Source: Streptomyces chrestomyceticus JCM 4735
Lineage (GTDB): Bacteria > Actinomycetota > Actinomycetes > Streptomycetales > Streptomycetaceae
Length of the DNA stretch: 64,000 bases
NCBI RefSeq assembly: GCF_003865135.1
Contig: NZ_BHZC01000001.1
Location: 1,488,001-1,552,000, forward strand
Direction of reading: 5' to 3'
Part shown: positions 15,570 through 22,953 of the stretch, in pieces
How the letters are laid out: each line of letters opens with the position of its first letter
How positions within the stretch are numbered: position 1 is the first letter of the stretch
Notes under the pieces: model-generated
What the model saw: the letters and a program-made list of their open reading frames with translations, nothing else
Database searches by the model: none
What the model was told of the DNA's origin: nothing
Translations under genes and position numbers: made by a program

Positions 15570-16181
15570 TCAGCCCGCCGCCGGCCCGTCGAAGAGCTGG
15601 TCCAGCCGCATGTCCAGGAGCTGGACGGCCTTCTCGGGGGTGTGGACGTCCAGCAGGATGTACGTCGAGAGTCCGTCGACCAGGCTGATCAGCACCATCG
15701 CCTCGTCGTCGGCGTCCCGCCCCGGGCGTACCTCGCCGCGTTCCGTCGCCGTCCGAAGCTGGTCGGCGAAGAAGGAGCGCAGTCGGGGGATGCCTTCGCG
15801 GGCGTCGGTGCGCAGCGACGGGTCGTGGACGGCCCGGTGGAAGTGGGCCACGCCCACGAGGAAGCCGATGCGGCTCTGCTCGTCCAGGGGGAGCATCCCC
15901 GTCAGGCAGGCGCGCAGGATGTCGCGCGGGGTGGGCTCGCCGTCCAGCGCTTCGATGCGGGCGCGGATGCGCTCCTGGGCGAGGCTCTCGATGTGCCGGA
16001 GCGCGAAGACGAGCATCTCGTCCTTGGTGCGGAAGTAGTGCTGGAGCCGCCCGAGGGAAATGCCCGCCTCGGCGGCGACGTCCCGCAGGCTCGCGCCCTC
16101 CAGGCCCCGGGCGCTCGCGATCCGCCACAGCGCCTGGGAGATCTCCCGGCGCCGCGCTTCGTGGTCCACCTTCTTCGGCAC
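15570..16181 (-). CDS. TetR family transcriptional regulator
   Basis: A 203-residue regulator starting at ATG 16181. The N-terminal helix-turn-helix reads RREISQALWRIASARGLEGA, SLRDVAAEAGISLGRLQHYF and RTKDEMLVFAL, and the C-terminal ligand domain is of the BetI/TetR_C_6 type. It is divergent from the PH-domain pair, 96 nt separating the starts, and that gap holds palindromic sequence around GTTATAAC. The natural hypothesis is that it represses itself and the two membrane proteins. The effector is unknown. Confidence 0.92.
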   Translation of the reverse strand: MPKKVDHEARRREISQALWRIASARGLEGASLRDVAAEAGISLGRLQHYFRTKDEMLVFALRHIESLAQERIRARIEALDGEPTPRDILRACLTGMLPLDEQSRIGFLVGVAHFHRAVHDPSLRTDAREGIPRLRSFFADQLRTATERGEVRPGRDADDEAMVLISLVDGLSTYILLDVHTPEKAVQLLDMRLDQLFDGPAAG

Positions 16182-16207
16182 GTGACCGTGGCCTCGCCTT
16201 CTTTTTA

Positions 16208-16257
16208 CAAGTCGCTCGTACCGTTATAACGTACCGCTACTCAATACGATCGACTTG
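16208..16257. promoter_or_regulatory. Operator-like palindromes between TetR and PH-domain genes
   Basis: GTAC-C-GTTATAAC-GTAC (16218-16234) is centred on a perfect GTTATAAC palindrome. It is flanked by outer arms CAAGTCG (16208-16214) and CGACTTG (16251-16257). The symmetry, low local GC and position between divergent starts suggest a TetR operator. Confidence 0.55.
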
Positions 16258-16277
16258 CCAAAGAACGGGGAACCCTC

Positions 16278-16796
16278 ATGTCCGCACCCGCCACTCCCCT
16301 GCTGCGGCCGCCCCGCAACCGGGTCGATCCCCGCGCCCGCCGCTGGTGGACCGTCCAGGCGCTGCTGACGGTCAGCGGTCCGGCGCTGCTCACCGCGCTC
16401 GCCCTGGCGGTCTGCTCGGTGCTGTTCTTCCCCGGCGCCCTGCCCTGGCTCGCGCCGCTCCTGCTCGTCGCACTGGTCCTGCCGGCGCTCGGCTACCTGC
16501 TGGTCATGCCGCGGTGGCGGTACTCCGTGCACGCCTGGGAGCTGGGCGGCCGCGCGGTGTACGCGGCGAGCGGCTGGTTCTGGCAGAAGCGGCGGATCGC
16601 GCCGCTGTCGCGGGTGCAGACCGTGGACACCGTGCGCGGCCCGGTGCAGCAGCGGTTCGGACTCGCGACGGTCACCGTCACCACCGCCTCCACCGCGGGT
16701 GACGTGAAGATAGCCGGGCTGTCCGACGCGGACGCCGAGGAGCTGGCGCGGCGCATCGGCGAGGCCGCCCAGGCCGTGCCGGGTGATGCCGCATGA
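16278..16796 (+). CDS. PH-domain membrane protein (YdbS-like)
   Basis: A 172-residue protein starting at ATG 16278 behind GGGGAA. Two hydrophobic helices (about residues 28-50 and 53-75) are followed by a bacterial PH domain (bPH_2) with YSVHAWELGGRAVYAAS and the strand-turn RIAPLSRVQTVDTVRGPVQQ, RFGLATVTVTTAS. The stop overlaps the next start by four bases (ATGA), so the pair is translationally coupled. In Bacillus the homologous YdbS-YdbT pair is SigW-controlled and gives resistance to peptide antibiotics. Here the divergent TetR gene is the likely regulator. Confidence 0.9.
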   Translation: MSAPATPLLRPPRNRVDPRARRWWTVQALLTVSGPALLTALALAVCSVLFFPGALPWLAPLLLVALVLPALGYLLVMPRWRYSVHAWELGGRAVYAASGWFWQKRRIAPLSRVQTVDTVRGPVQQRFGLATVTVTTASTAGDVKIAGLSDADAEELARRIGEAAQAVPGDAA

Positions 16797-18331
16797 CCAC
16801 CGCCACGCCTCCCGTCACCGGCGCGCCTCCCCGGTGGCACCGGCCGGCCCGGCGCACCCTCCTGGCGCACTGCGGCTGGCTGGCCGCCCCGCTCGGCTCG
16901 TTCGCGCTGACCGCGCTGGCCACCGGCGGCCGGATCGGGACCGGCGCCTGGATCACCCTGGCGTCCGTCGCGGTCAGCTTCGCGGTCCTCACCGTGATCG
17001 GGTGGGTCCGCTGGGCCCGTACGGACTACCGGGTCACCCACGACTCCTTCGAGGTGCGCAGCGGGGTGCTGACCCGGCGGCTGAAGTCCGTGCCGCTGCA
17101 CCGCATCCGTACGGTCGATCTGACGGCCTCACCGCTGCACCGGCTGCTCGGCGTCACCGTCCTGCGGGCCGGCACCGCGGGCTCGGCGGACGGCGGCGGC
17201 GAACTCTCGCTGGAGGCGCTGACGGCGGCCGACGCGGAGCGGCTGCGGACCGTACTGCTCGCCCGCGCCGACGTCCGGGCCACCGACGAGGACCCGGTCG
17301 TCTCCCGTATCAACTGGCGCTGGCTGCGCTACGCGCCGCTCACCTTCTGGGTGATCGGCGGGGTCTTCGCCGCGGCCGGCGGCGTCTACCGCGTCCTGGA
17401 CGGCGCCGGTATCGAGCCGTGGAAGCTGGGCGTCGTGCGCGACGCGTTCGACGAGTTCGGCGCCCGCGCGCTCTGGGTGACGATTCCGCTCGCACTGCTG
17501 GCCGTCGTCGCCCTCGGTACGGTCGGCGCGCTCGCCCTCTACGTCGAGGGCTGGTGGAAGTTCCGTCTCGAATGGACCGACGCGCGCACGCTGCGGGTGC
17601 ACCGCGGCCTGCTCACCACCCGGTCGGTGACCATCGAGCGGGCCCGGCTGCGTGGCGTGATCCTGCGCGAGCCGCTGCTGCTGCGGGCGGGAGGCGGCGC
17701 CACCGTCCGCGCGGTCGCGGGCGGCCTGGGCAACAAGGAGGAGAACCGTAAGCGCAGTGTGATCCTGCCGCCCGCACCGCGTGCCGAGGCCGTCCGCACC
17801 GCGTCGGGGACGCTGCGCGACGGGTTCCCCGACGCCGGTCTCCGCGGACACCCTCGGGCGGCCCTGCGCCGCCGACGGACGCGCGGGCTGCTCCTCGTGA
17901 CGCTGCCGGGGACCCTCGTTCTCGCGGCCCTGGGCGCTCTCCTGACTCCCGTACTGCTGCACTGCGCCTGGTTGTTCGCGCTGGTGTCGGTGCCGGTGGT
18001 GCTGTGGCTGGCCCGGGACGCGTACCGCAGCCTGGGGCACGGGACCGACGATCGGTATCTGGTCACGCGTTCCGGCACGTTCAGCCGGGACACCGTGGCG
18101 CTCCAGCGCGAGGCGGTCGCGGCCTGGACGTTCTCCAGTACGCCGTTCAGCCGCCGGGCCGGTCTGGTCACTCTCACCGCCGCGGTCGCCGCGGGTGAGG
18201 ACGGTTACCACATACGCGACATTCCGGCGGACGACGCTCCGGCTCTTGCGGCGGCCGCGGCACCCGGAATCCTGGAGGAGTTCCTGACGTACGGCCCCGC
18301 GAAGTCCCGCGCCCACCGGCGCCGGAGGTGA
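16793..18331 (+). CDS. Multi-PH-domain membrane protein (YdbT-like)
   Basis: A 512-residue protein starting at ATG 16793, overlapping the upstream PH gene. It has three bPH_2 units: about 75-160 (YRVTHDSFEVRSGVLTRRLK, VPLHRIRTVDLT), 250-330 (RTLRVHRGLLTTRSVTIERA) and 420-500 (DRYLVTRSGTFSRDTVALQR). Each is preceded by one or two membrane helices, for example PLGSFALTALA and LLVTLPGTLVLAALGALL. This is the layout of YdbT. The two proteins probably form a membrane complex at the inner leaflet. The N-terminal His/Pro-rich stretch may be flexible. Confidence 0.9.
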   Translation: MTTATPPVTGAPPRWHRPARRTLLAHCGWLAAPLGSFALTALATGGRIGTGAWITLASVAVSFAVLTVIGWVRWARTDYRVTHDSFEVRSGVLTRRLKSVPLHRIRTVDLTASPLHRLLGVTVLRAGTAGSADGGGELSLEALTAADAERLRTVLLARADVRATDEDPVVSRINWRWLRYAPLTFWVIGGVFAAAGGVYRVLDGAGIEPWKLGVVRDAFDEFGARALWVTIPLALLAVVALGTVGALALYVEGWWKFRLEWTDARTLRVHRGLLTTRSVTIERARLRGVILREPLLLRAGGGATVRAVAGGLGNKEENRKRSVILPPAPRAEAVRTASGTLRDGFPDAGLRGHPRAALRRRRTRGLLLVTLPGTLVLAALGALLTPVLLHCAWLFALVSVPVVLWLARDAYRSLGHGTDDRYLVTRSGTFSRDTVALQREAVAAWTFSSTPFSRRAGLVTLTAAVAAGEDGYHIRDIPADDAPALAAAAAPGILEEFLTYGPAKSRAHRRRR

Positions 18332-18383
18332 CCACAAACCCTTGCCAACCCACGCGTTGCCCACCAACCATGACGACCTGGAC

Positions 18384-18397
18384 ATGACATAAATCAC
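18384..18397. promoter_or_regulatory. Crp-like dyad upstream of second SsgA-like gene
   Basis: ATGACATAAATCAC differs from GTGAnnnnnnTCAC at one base. It begins 104 nt before the GTG start at 18488, almost exactly the spacing of the Crp-like site before the first SsgA-like gene. Confidence 0.45.
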
Positions 18398-18487
18398 ACC
18401 CCTGTCACGTGCACGGCTCGGGCGGGCACACCGTCCTACACGGTGTAAGCCACGTCCCGACCCGACATCCGCAAGGGAGCAGCCGCG

Positions 18488-18895
18488 GTGCAGAGTGTCA
18501 TCGACCAAGCCGTCCAGGTACGTCTCATCGCGACCGCGCCCGGCTCCCGGACCGTGCCCGCGGTGCTGCACTACCACCCGGCCGACCCCCTCGCCGTGCG
18601 GATCACCTTCCCGCCGGAGATCTCCCTGGACGGCGCCGCGGTCGACTGGGCCTTCGCCCGTGAACTCCTCGCCGACGGTCTGGAGTCCCCGGCGGGCACC
18701 GGAGACGTACGGGTGCGCCCGGTGGGCCGGGGCCGCACGGTGCTGGAGTTCCACGTCGAGGACGGCGTCGCGATGGTGCAGGTCGACGCCGCCGACCTGC
18801 GCCGCTTCCTGGACCGTACGTACCAGGCCGTGCCCGCGGGCCGGGAACTCCTCGACGTGGACCGGGGCCTCGCGGAGCTGCTCGGCGACGTGTGA
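18488..18895 (+). CDS. SsgA-like sporulation/cell-division regulator (copy 2)
   Basis: A 135-residue SsgA family protein starting at GTG 18488 with AGGGAG about ten bases upstream. Conserved segments are VIDQAVQVRLIATAPGSR, DPLAVRITFPPEISLDG, VDWAFARELLADGL, GDVRVRPVGRGRTVLEFH and AMVQVDAADLRRFLDRTY. It is clearly paralogous to the protein at 10850, and similarity continues into the start region. It stands alone between the PH-domain pair and a convergent polysaccharide deacetylase. A role in septum or spore-wall control is expected from the family, not shown here. Confidence 0.92.
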   Translation: MQSVIDQAVQVRLIATAPGSRTVPAVLHYHPADPLAVRITFPPEISLDGAAVDWAFARELLADGLESPAGTGDVRVRPVGRGRTVLEFHVEDGVAMVQVDAADLRRFLDRTYQAVPAGRELLDVDRGLAELLGDV

Positions 18896-18945
18896 GGAGC
18901 GGCGCCCGGACCCCGGCTCCGCACCCGGGGCCCCGCCGCCGCTCC
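18896..18945. terminator. Nested hairpin after the second SsgA-like gene
   Basis: Outer arms GGAGCGGCG (18896-18904) and CGCCGCTCC (18937-18945) enclose inner arms CCCCGG (18911-18916) and CCGGGG (18925-18930). The hairpin starts immediately after the stop and lies between convergent genes, so it is a probable bidirectional terminator. Confidence 0.6.
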
Positions 18946-18955
18946 CCGCCCCGCG

Positions 18956-19708
18956 TCAGCGCTTCGGGAACCCGAATCCGTACCCCTGCTGCTTCATCCA
19001 CGGCAGCAGCCGGTCCATCGCCGCCACCGTCTGGCTTCGGTCGCCGCCGCCGTCGTGGAAGAGGACGGTCGGTCCGTTGCGCAGCTCCTTGCGCACCGTG
19101 CGCACGATCACGTCGGTGCCCGGCCGCTCGAAGTCCTTGCTGTCCACGTTCCAGCCGAGCGGGCGCATCCCCCGCTCCGCCGCCAGCTTCCTGCTGTACG
19201 GGGTGAACGCGCCGCCCGGCGCCCGGTAGTAGTCGACCCGCGGGCCGCCGGCCGCCTTCTCGATCATCTGCTGGGCGTCGGCTATCTGCTTCGACTGGTA
19301 CGCCTCGGGCTGGTGGTCCATGCCGGTGTTGTGGCTGATGGTGTGGTCGCAGAGCCTGTGGCCGGCCGCCACCACCTGCTTGACCAGGTCCGGGTGGGCC
19401 GCGGCCTGCGGGCCGATCATGCAGAAGGTGGCCTTGACGTCGTACTTCTTGAGCGTGGCCAGCACCTTGGGGGTCCAGACCGGGTCCGGGCCGTCGTCGA
19501 TGGTGATGTTGAGGCTCTTGCCGGGCCGGTCGGAGGCGTGCACGATGCTCGGGTCCACCGGGGCGGGCTTGGCCTGTTCGGTGGTGCCCGCGTGCGCCTC
19601 GGAGGTGGCGCCGGACTGCCCGAAGGTCAGATAGCCGGCCACCCCGAGCGACGCCACCGCCACCGCGGTTCCCCCGATGATGCCGCTCCGCCTGACGTGC
19701 CGTGCCAT
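18956..19708 (-). CDS. Secreted or membrane-anchored polysaccharide deacetylase
   Basis: A 250-residue protein starting at ATG 19708. An N-terminal RR-containing hydrophobic segment (residues 5-30) acts as signal or anchor. The NodB domain follows with motif 1 TIDDGPD (D71 base, D72 metal), motif 2 HTISHN (H122 and H126 metal ligands), motif 3 RAPGG (162-166) and a late LFHDGGGD block. All catalytic elements of carbohydrate esterase family 4 are present, so it should remove N-acetyl groups from peptidoglycan or chitin oligomers outside the cell. It is divergent from the two-component operon, 193 nt separating the starts, which may include it as a target. Confidence 0.92.
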   Translation of the reverse strand: MARHVRRSGIIGGTAVAVASLGVAGYLTFGQSGATSEAHAGTTEQAKPAPVDPSIVHASDRPGKSLNITIDDGPDPVWTPKVLATLKKYDVKATFCMIGPQAAAHPDLVKQVVAAGHRLCDHTISHNTGMDHQPEAYQSKQIADAQQMIEKAAGGPRVDYYRAPGGAFTPYSRKLAAERGMRPLGWNVDSKDFERPGTDVIVRTVRKELRNGPTVLFHDGGGDRSQTVAAMDRLLPWMKQQGYGFGFPKR

Positions 19709-19889
19709 TGCGAATCCCGTCCCTCACTGCCGTCGTGCGCGGGCCACCGCGGTCCCGGGTACGGACGCCTCCGTGGGCGCCGTACGCTTCCCCCTGCGGT
19801 GTGCTCGCGCGTTCACTGCCTTGCATGAGGACAGATGCGAAGAATTGCGGTCAGGATCCGCCTGTTACCGATCCATCATGAAACTTATT

Positions 19890-19901
19890 GATACTGGTGC
19901 C
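19890..19901 (+). promoter_or_regulatory. Leaderless promoter of the response-regulator operon
   Basis: GATACT (19890-19895) is followed by six bases and then the ATG at 19902, with no Shine-Dalgarno sequence. This is the geometry expected for a leaderless transcript. The surrounding 19856-19900 stretch is unusually AT-rich for this genome. Confidence 0.5.
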
Positions 19902-20609
19902 ATGCCCCGAGTACTTCTGATCGAGGACGACGCCGCCGTGCGCGACGGAGTCACCCTCGCGCTCCGCCGGCGCGGCCACGAGGTGGCGGCCGCGGCCAGC
20001 GGCGAGGACGGCCTGGACCTCCTGCCCGCCTTCCGCCCCGACATCGTGCTGCTGGACCTGATGCTCCCGGGCAAGGACGGCTTCGAGGTCTGCCGGCGCA
20101 TCCGCGCCGACCGCCAGCTTCCGATCATCATGCTCACCGCCCGCGGCGACGACCTCGACGTGGTCCTCGGCCTGGAGGCGGGCGCCGACGACTACATCGT
20201 CAAGCCCGCGCGCGGCGAAGTACTGGAGGCCCGCATCCGTGCGGTGCTGCGGCGCACCGCGCTGCCCGCCGACGGGGACACCGGCCCCGCCGAGCCGGGC
20301 CCGGCCCCCGTGGAGACCTACGGCGAACTGACTGTCGACCGGGCCGGACTCGTCGTCTCCAAGGGCGGCACCGACCTCCCGCTGGCCCCGTCCGAGATGA
20401 AGCTGCTGCTGTTCCTGTCGGCGACCCCCGGCCAGGTCTTCAGCCGCCAGCAGTTGCTGGAGCACGTCTGGGAGCACAGCTACCACGGCGACGCGCGCCT
20501 GGTGGACGCGTGCGTGATGCGGCTGCGTACGAAGATCGAGGACACCCCGCGCTCCCCCCGGTACGTCCAGACCGTCCGCGGCTTCGGCTACCGTTTCGGC
20601 CCCCTGTGA
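19902..20609 (+). CDS. OmpR-family response regulator (AfsQ1/CseB-like)
   Basis: A 235-residue regulator. I chose ATG 19902 because MPRVLLIEDDAAVRDG is the canonical receiver start; an in-frame ATG lies 24 nt upstream. The phosphoacceptor is D52 in VLLDLMLPGKDG, with D9/D10, T79 and K101 completing the receiver site. The C-terminal winged helix contains LPLAPSEMKLLLFL, RQQLLEHVWEHSYHG and RLVDACVMRLRTKIED, ending TVRGFGYRFG. The sequence is closest by eye to Streptomyces AfsQ1. It overlaps the kinase gene (GTGA), forming a tight operon. Confidence 0.93.
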   Translation: MPRVLLIEDDAAVRDGVTLALRRRGHEVAAAASGEDGLDLLPAFRPDIVLLDLMLPGKDGFEVCRRIRADRQLPIIMLTARGDDLDVVLGLEAGADDYIVKPARGEVLEARIRAVLRRTALPADGDTGPAEPGPAPVETYGELTVDRAGLVVSKGGTDLPLAPSEMKLLLFLSATPGQVFSRQQLLEHVWEHSYHGDARLVDACVMRLRTKIEDTPRSPRYVQTVRGFGYRFGPL

Positions 20610-22255
20610 AGCGTCCCCGGTCCGCCGGCCGCCCGCGGCGCGGCACGCTGACCCGCTCCCTGCCGCGCGGCCTGCGGGCCCGGCTCGTCGTCGCGTTCCT
20701 GCTGGTCGCCGCCGTCAGCGCGCTCACCACCGCGGCGCTGACCTACCGCGAGGCCCGCAACGCCATCCTCCAGCGCTCGCAGGACACCGCGATCAAGGAC
20801 CTGCGGGGGCAGGTCAACTCGCTGGCGCCGGACCTCGCCGTACCGCCGACCCGTGCGGACGTCGACGAGTTCAGCCGGCAGCTCGACCGCTCCGGCAAGG
20901 CCCGGGACTGGGACGTCTACGTCCAGTACAAGGGCCTCGCGGAGAACGACCGGAGCCAGTTGCGCAACCCCGTCATCGTCCCCGCCGAGCTGCGCGAGTC
21001 CGTCGAGACCCGGCATGTGACGGCGTTCCAGCGGGTGGACCGGGACGGCGAGCCCTGGCTGCTGATCGGCATGCCGGTGATGCAGTCGCAGACCGAGACC
21101 CGTACGGCGTCCCCGCTGTCCGTCTACGCCCAGCTCCCGCTGCGCGCGGAAGAGGCCAACGTCGAGGCGCTGGTGAGCGCCGCGCAGCGGGGCGCCCTGC
21201 CGGTGCTCGGGCTGGCCGTGGTCCCGGCGCTGCTCGCGGCGCGCGGGGTGCTGCGGCCGGTGCGCGGGCTGCGGCAGGCCGCCGGGCGGATCGCCGAGGG
21301 CAAGCTGGAGACCCGGCTGGAGGTCAAGGGCGCCGACGAGCTGGCCGACCTGTCCCGTACGTTCAACGACATGGCCGCCAAGCTGGAGGAGAGCGTCGCC
21401 GACCTGCGCCGGATGGAGGCCAACGCGCGGCGGTTCGCGGCCGACGTCTCGCACGAGCTGCGCACGCCGCTCGCCGCGATGACCGCCGTCACCGACGTGC
21501 TGGACGAGGACGCCGACGCCCTCGACCCCGATACCGCCTCCGCCGTCCGGCTGATCAGCCAGGAGACCGGCAAGCTGGCCCGGATGGTGGAGGACCTCAT
21601 GGAGGTCTCGCGGTTCGACGCCGGGGCCGCCGCGCTGCACCTGGACGAGGTGGACGTCGCCGAGACGATCCGCAAGACGCTCCAGGCCCGGGCCTGGCAG
21701 GGCCGGGTGTGCACCGAGCTGCCGGACGGCGTACGGGCGCGCCTGGACCCGCGGCGGCTGGACGTCGTGGTGGCCAACCTGGTCGGCAACGCGCTGCACC
21801 ACGGCGGGGAGCCGGTACGGGTGCTGCTGCGGGCGCCGGAGCCGGGCGACGGCCGGCTGGTGATCCGGATCGTGGACAGCGGCCCCGGCATCGACCCCGA
21901 GGTGCTCCCGCACGTCTTCGACCGCTTCTACAAGGCGGACTCGGCGCGCGCCCGTTCCGAGGGCAGCGGGCTGGGCCTGGCGATCGCCATGGAGAACGTA
22001 CGGCTGCACGGCGGGACCATGCGGGCCGCCAACTGTCCCGACGGCGGCGCGGTGTTCACCGTGGAACTGCCGCTGCCCGAGCAGGAGACGGGCACCGCCG
22101 CCGGCCCCCCGGAGGCGGCCGGGGAAACCGGCCGGGCACCTGCGGACGAGAACGGCCCCGCCGATACGGACGGCGGTCAGGACACGGCGGGCGGCGGTGA
22201 CCACCCGGCGAAGAGCCAGGCGGCCGCACCGGCCGGGAAGGCGGACCAGACGTGA
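20606..22255 (+). CDS. Sensor histidine kinase
   Basis: A 549-residue kinase starting at GTG 20606, which overlaps the response-regulator stop by four bases. Two membrane helices (about 26-46 and 195-215) bracket an extracytoplasmic sensor of about 145 residues. A HAMP domain (RPVRGLRQAAGRIAEGKLET) follows. The phosphoacceptor box is DVSHELRTPLAAM with H283; the ATPase has N (NLVGNALHHG), G1 (DSGPGIDPEVLPHVFDRFYK) and G2 (GSGLGLAIAMEN) boxes. The C-terminal tail of about 60 residues is Gly/Ala/Asp-rich and low in complexity. It ends in a GTGA overlap with the lipoprotein gene. The signal sensed is unknown; cell-envelope stress is plausible from the neighbouring lipoprotein and deacetylase. 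Confidence 0.93.
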   Translation: MKRPRSAGRPRRGTLTRSLPRGLRARLVVAFLLVAAVSALTTAALTYREARNAILQRSQDTAIKDLRGQVNSLAPDLAVPPTRADVDEFSRQLDRSGKARDWDVYVQYKGLAENDRSQLRNPVIVPAELRESVETRHVTAFQRVDRDGEPWLLIGMPVMQSQTETRTASPLSVYAQLPLRAEEANVEALVSAAQRGALPVLGLAVVPALLAARGVLRPVRGLRQAAGRIAEGKLETRLEVKGADELADLSRTFNDMAAKLEESVADLRRMEANARRFAADVSHELRTPLAAMTAVTDVLDEDADALDPDTASAVRLISQETGKLARMVEDLMEVSRFDAGAAALHLDEVDVAETIRKTLQARAWQGRVCTELPDGVRARLDPRRLDVVVANLVGNALHHGGEPVRVLLRAPEPGDGRLVIRIVDSGPGIDPEVLPHVFDRFYKADSARARSEGSGLGLAIAMENVRLHGGTMRAANCPDGGAVFTVELPLPEQETGTAAGPPEAAGETGRAPADENGPADTDGGQDTAGGGDHPAKSQAAAPAGKADQT

Positions 22256-22848
22256 GCGTGCCGAACTCCGCGCGGACCCGGCTGACCCGGCGGATCACGC
22301 TGGGCGGACTGCTGGCGGGCGTACTGGGTGCCCTGTCGGCCACCGCCCTCACCGGCTGCGGCATCGCGCCGACCGGAGTGATCGACGCGGGCGAGCCGGC
22401 CCACGGCCTCAAGGCGCCGGGCAAACCCGCGCCCGACGTCCAGCTCTACTTCCTCGGCCCGACCGGCCTGCGCCCCGCGAGCCGTCCGGCGACCGCGCCG
22501 GTCGGCCCCGAGGAGGCGATCAACCTGCTGCTGAAGGGCCCCAACGACGCCGAGCGGCAGCGCGGCCTCACCAACGTGCTGCCCGTGCTCCCGGGCCGGG
22601 TCACCGCGGAGACCGAGGACGGCAAGGTCACCGTCCACGTGCCCATGAACGCCAAGCGGCTCGACACCCCCTCCATGAGCCAGTTGGTGTGCACCGCCGC
22701 CAACGCCTCCGTCCCCGGCGCCCGCAGCCCTTCGGAGGTCCTGGTGACCCTGGTGGGCAGCAATGTACGGGTCGGACCGATGGTGTGCGGCGGCACCAAC
22801 GCCTTCCCGTTCATCCAGCCCAGCCCGTCCAGCACGCTGCCGGACTGA
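22252..22848 (+). CDS. GerMN-like lipoprotein in a two-component operon
   Basis: A 198-residue lipoprotein starting at GTG 22252, overlapping the kinase stop (GTGA). The N-terminus has arginines, a hydrophobic core and the lipobox ALTGCG (cysteine near residue 38). The mature part resembles a single GerMN/sporulation-type domain: PDVQLYFLGPTGLRPASR, EEAINLLLKGPNDAERQRGL and VTVHVPMNAKRLDTPS. Co-translation with a response regulator and kinase parallels the Streptomyces CseA-CseB-CseC and LpqB-MtrAB arrangements, in which a lipoprotein tunes kinase signalling. That role is inferred. Confidence 0.82.
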   Translation: MSVPNSARTRLTRRITLGGLLAGVLGALSATALTGCGIAPTGVIDAGEPAHGLKAPGKPAPDVQLYFLGPTGLRPASRPATAPVGPEEAINLLLKGPNDAERQRGLTNVLPVLPGRVTAETEDGKVTVHVPMNAKRLDTPSMSQLVCTAANASVPGARSPSEVLVTLVGSNVRVGPMVCGGTNAFPFIQPSPSSTLPD

Positions 22849-22953
22849 CGCCCACCCGGGCCGTCCTGACGCCCGTTCCCGCTTGCCCTACGATCGTTAC
22901 CGGCAAGTAGGGGCACGGGACGGGACGTCGGGGCTTCGGGAGGGACGGCTCGG

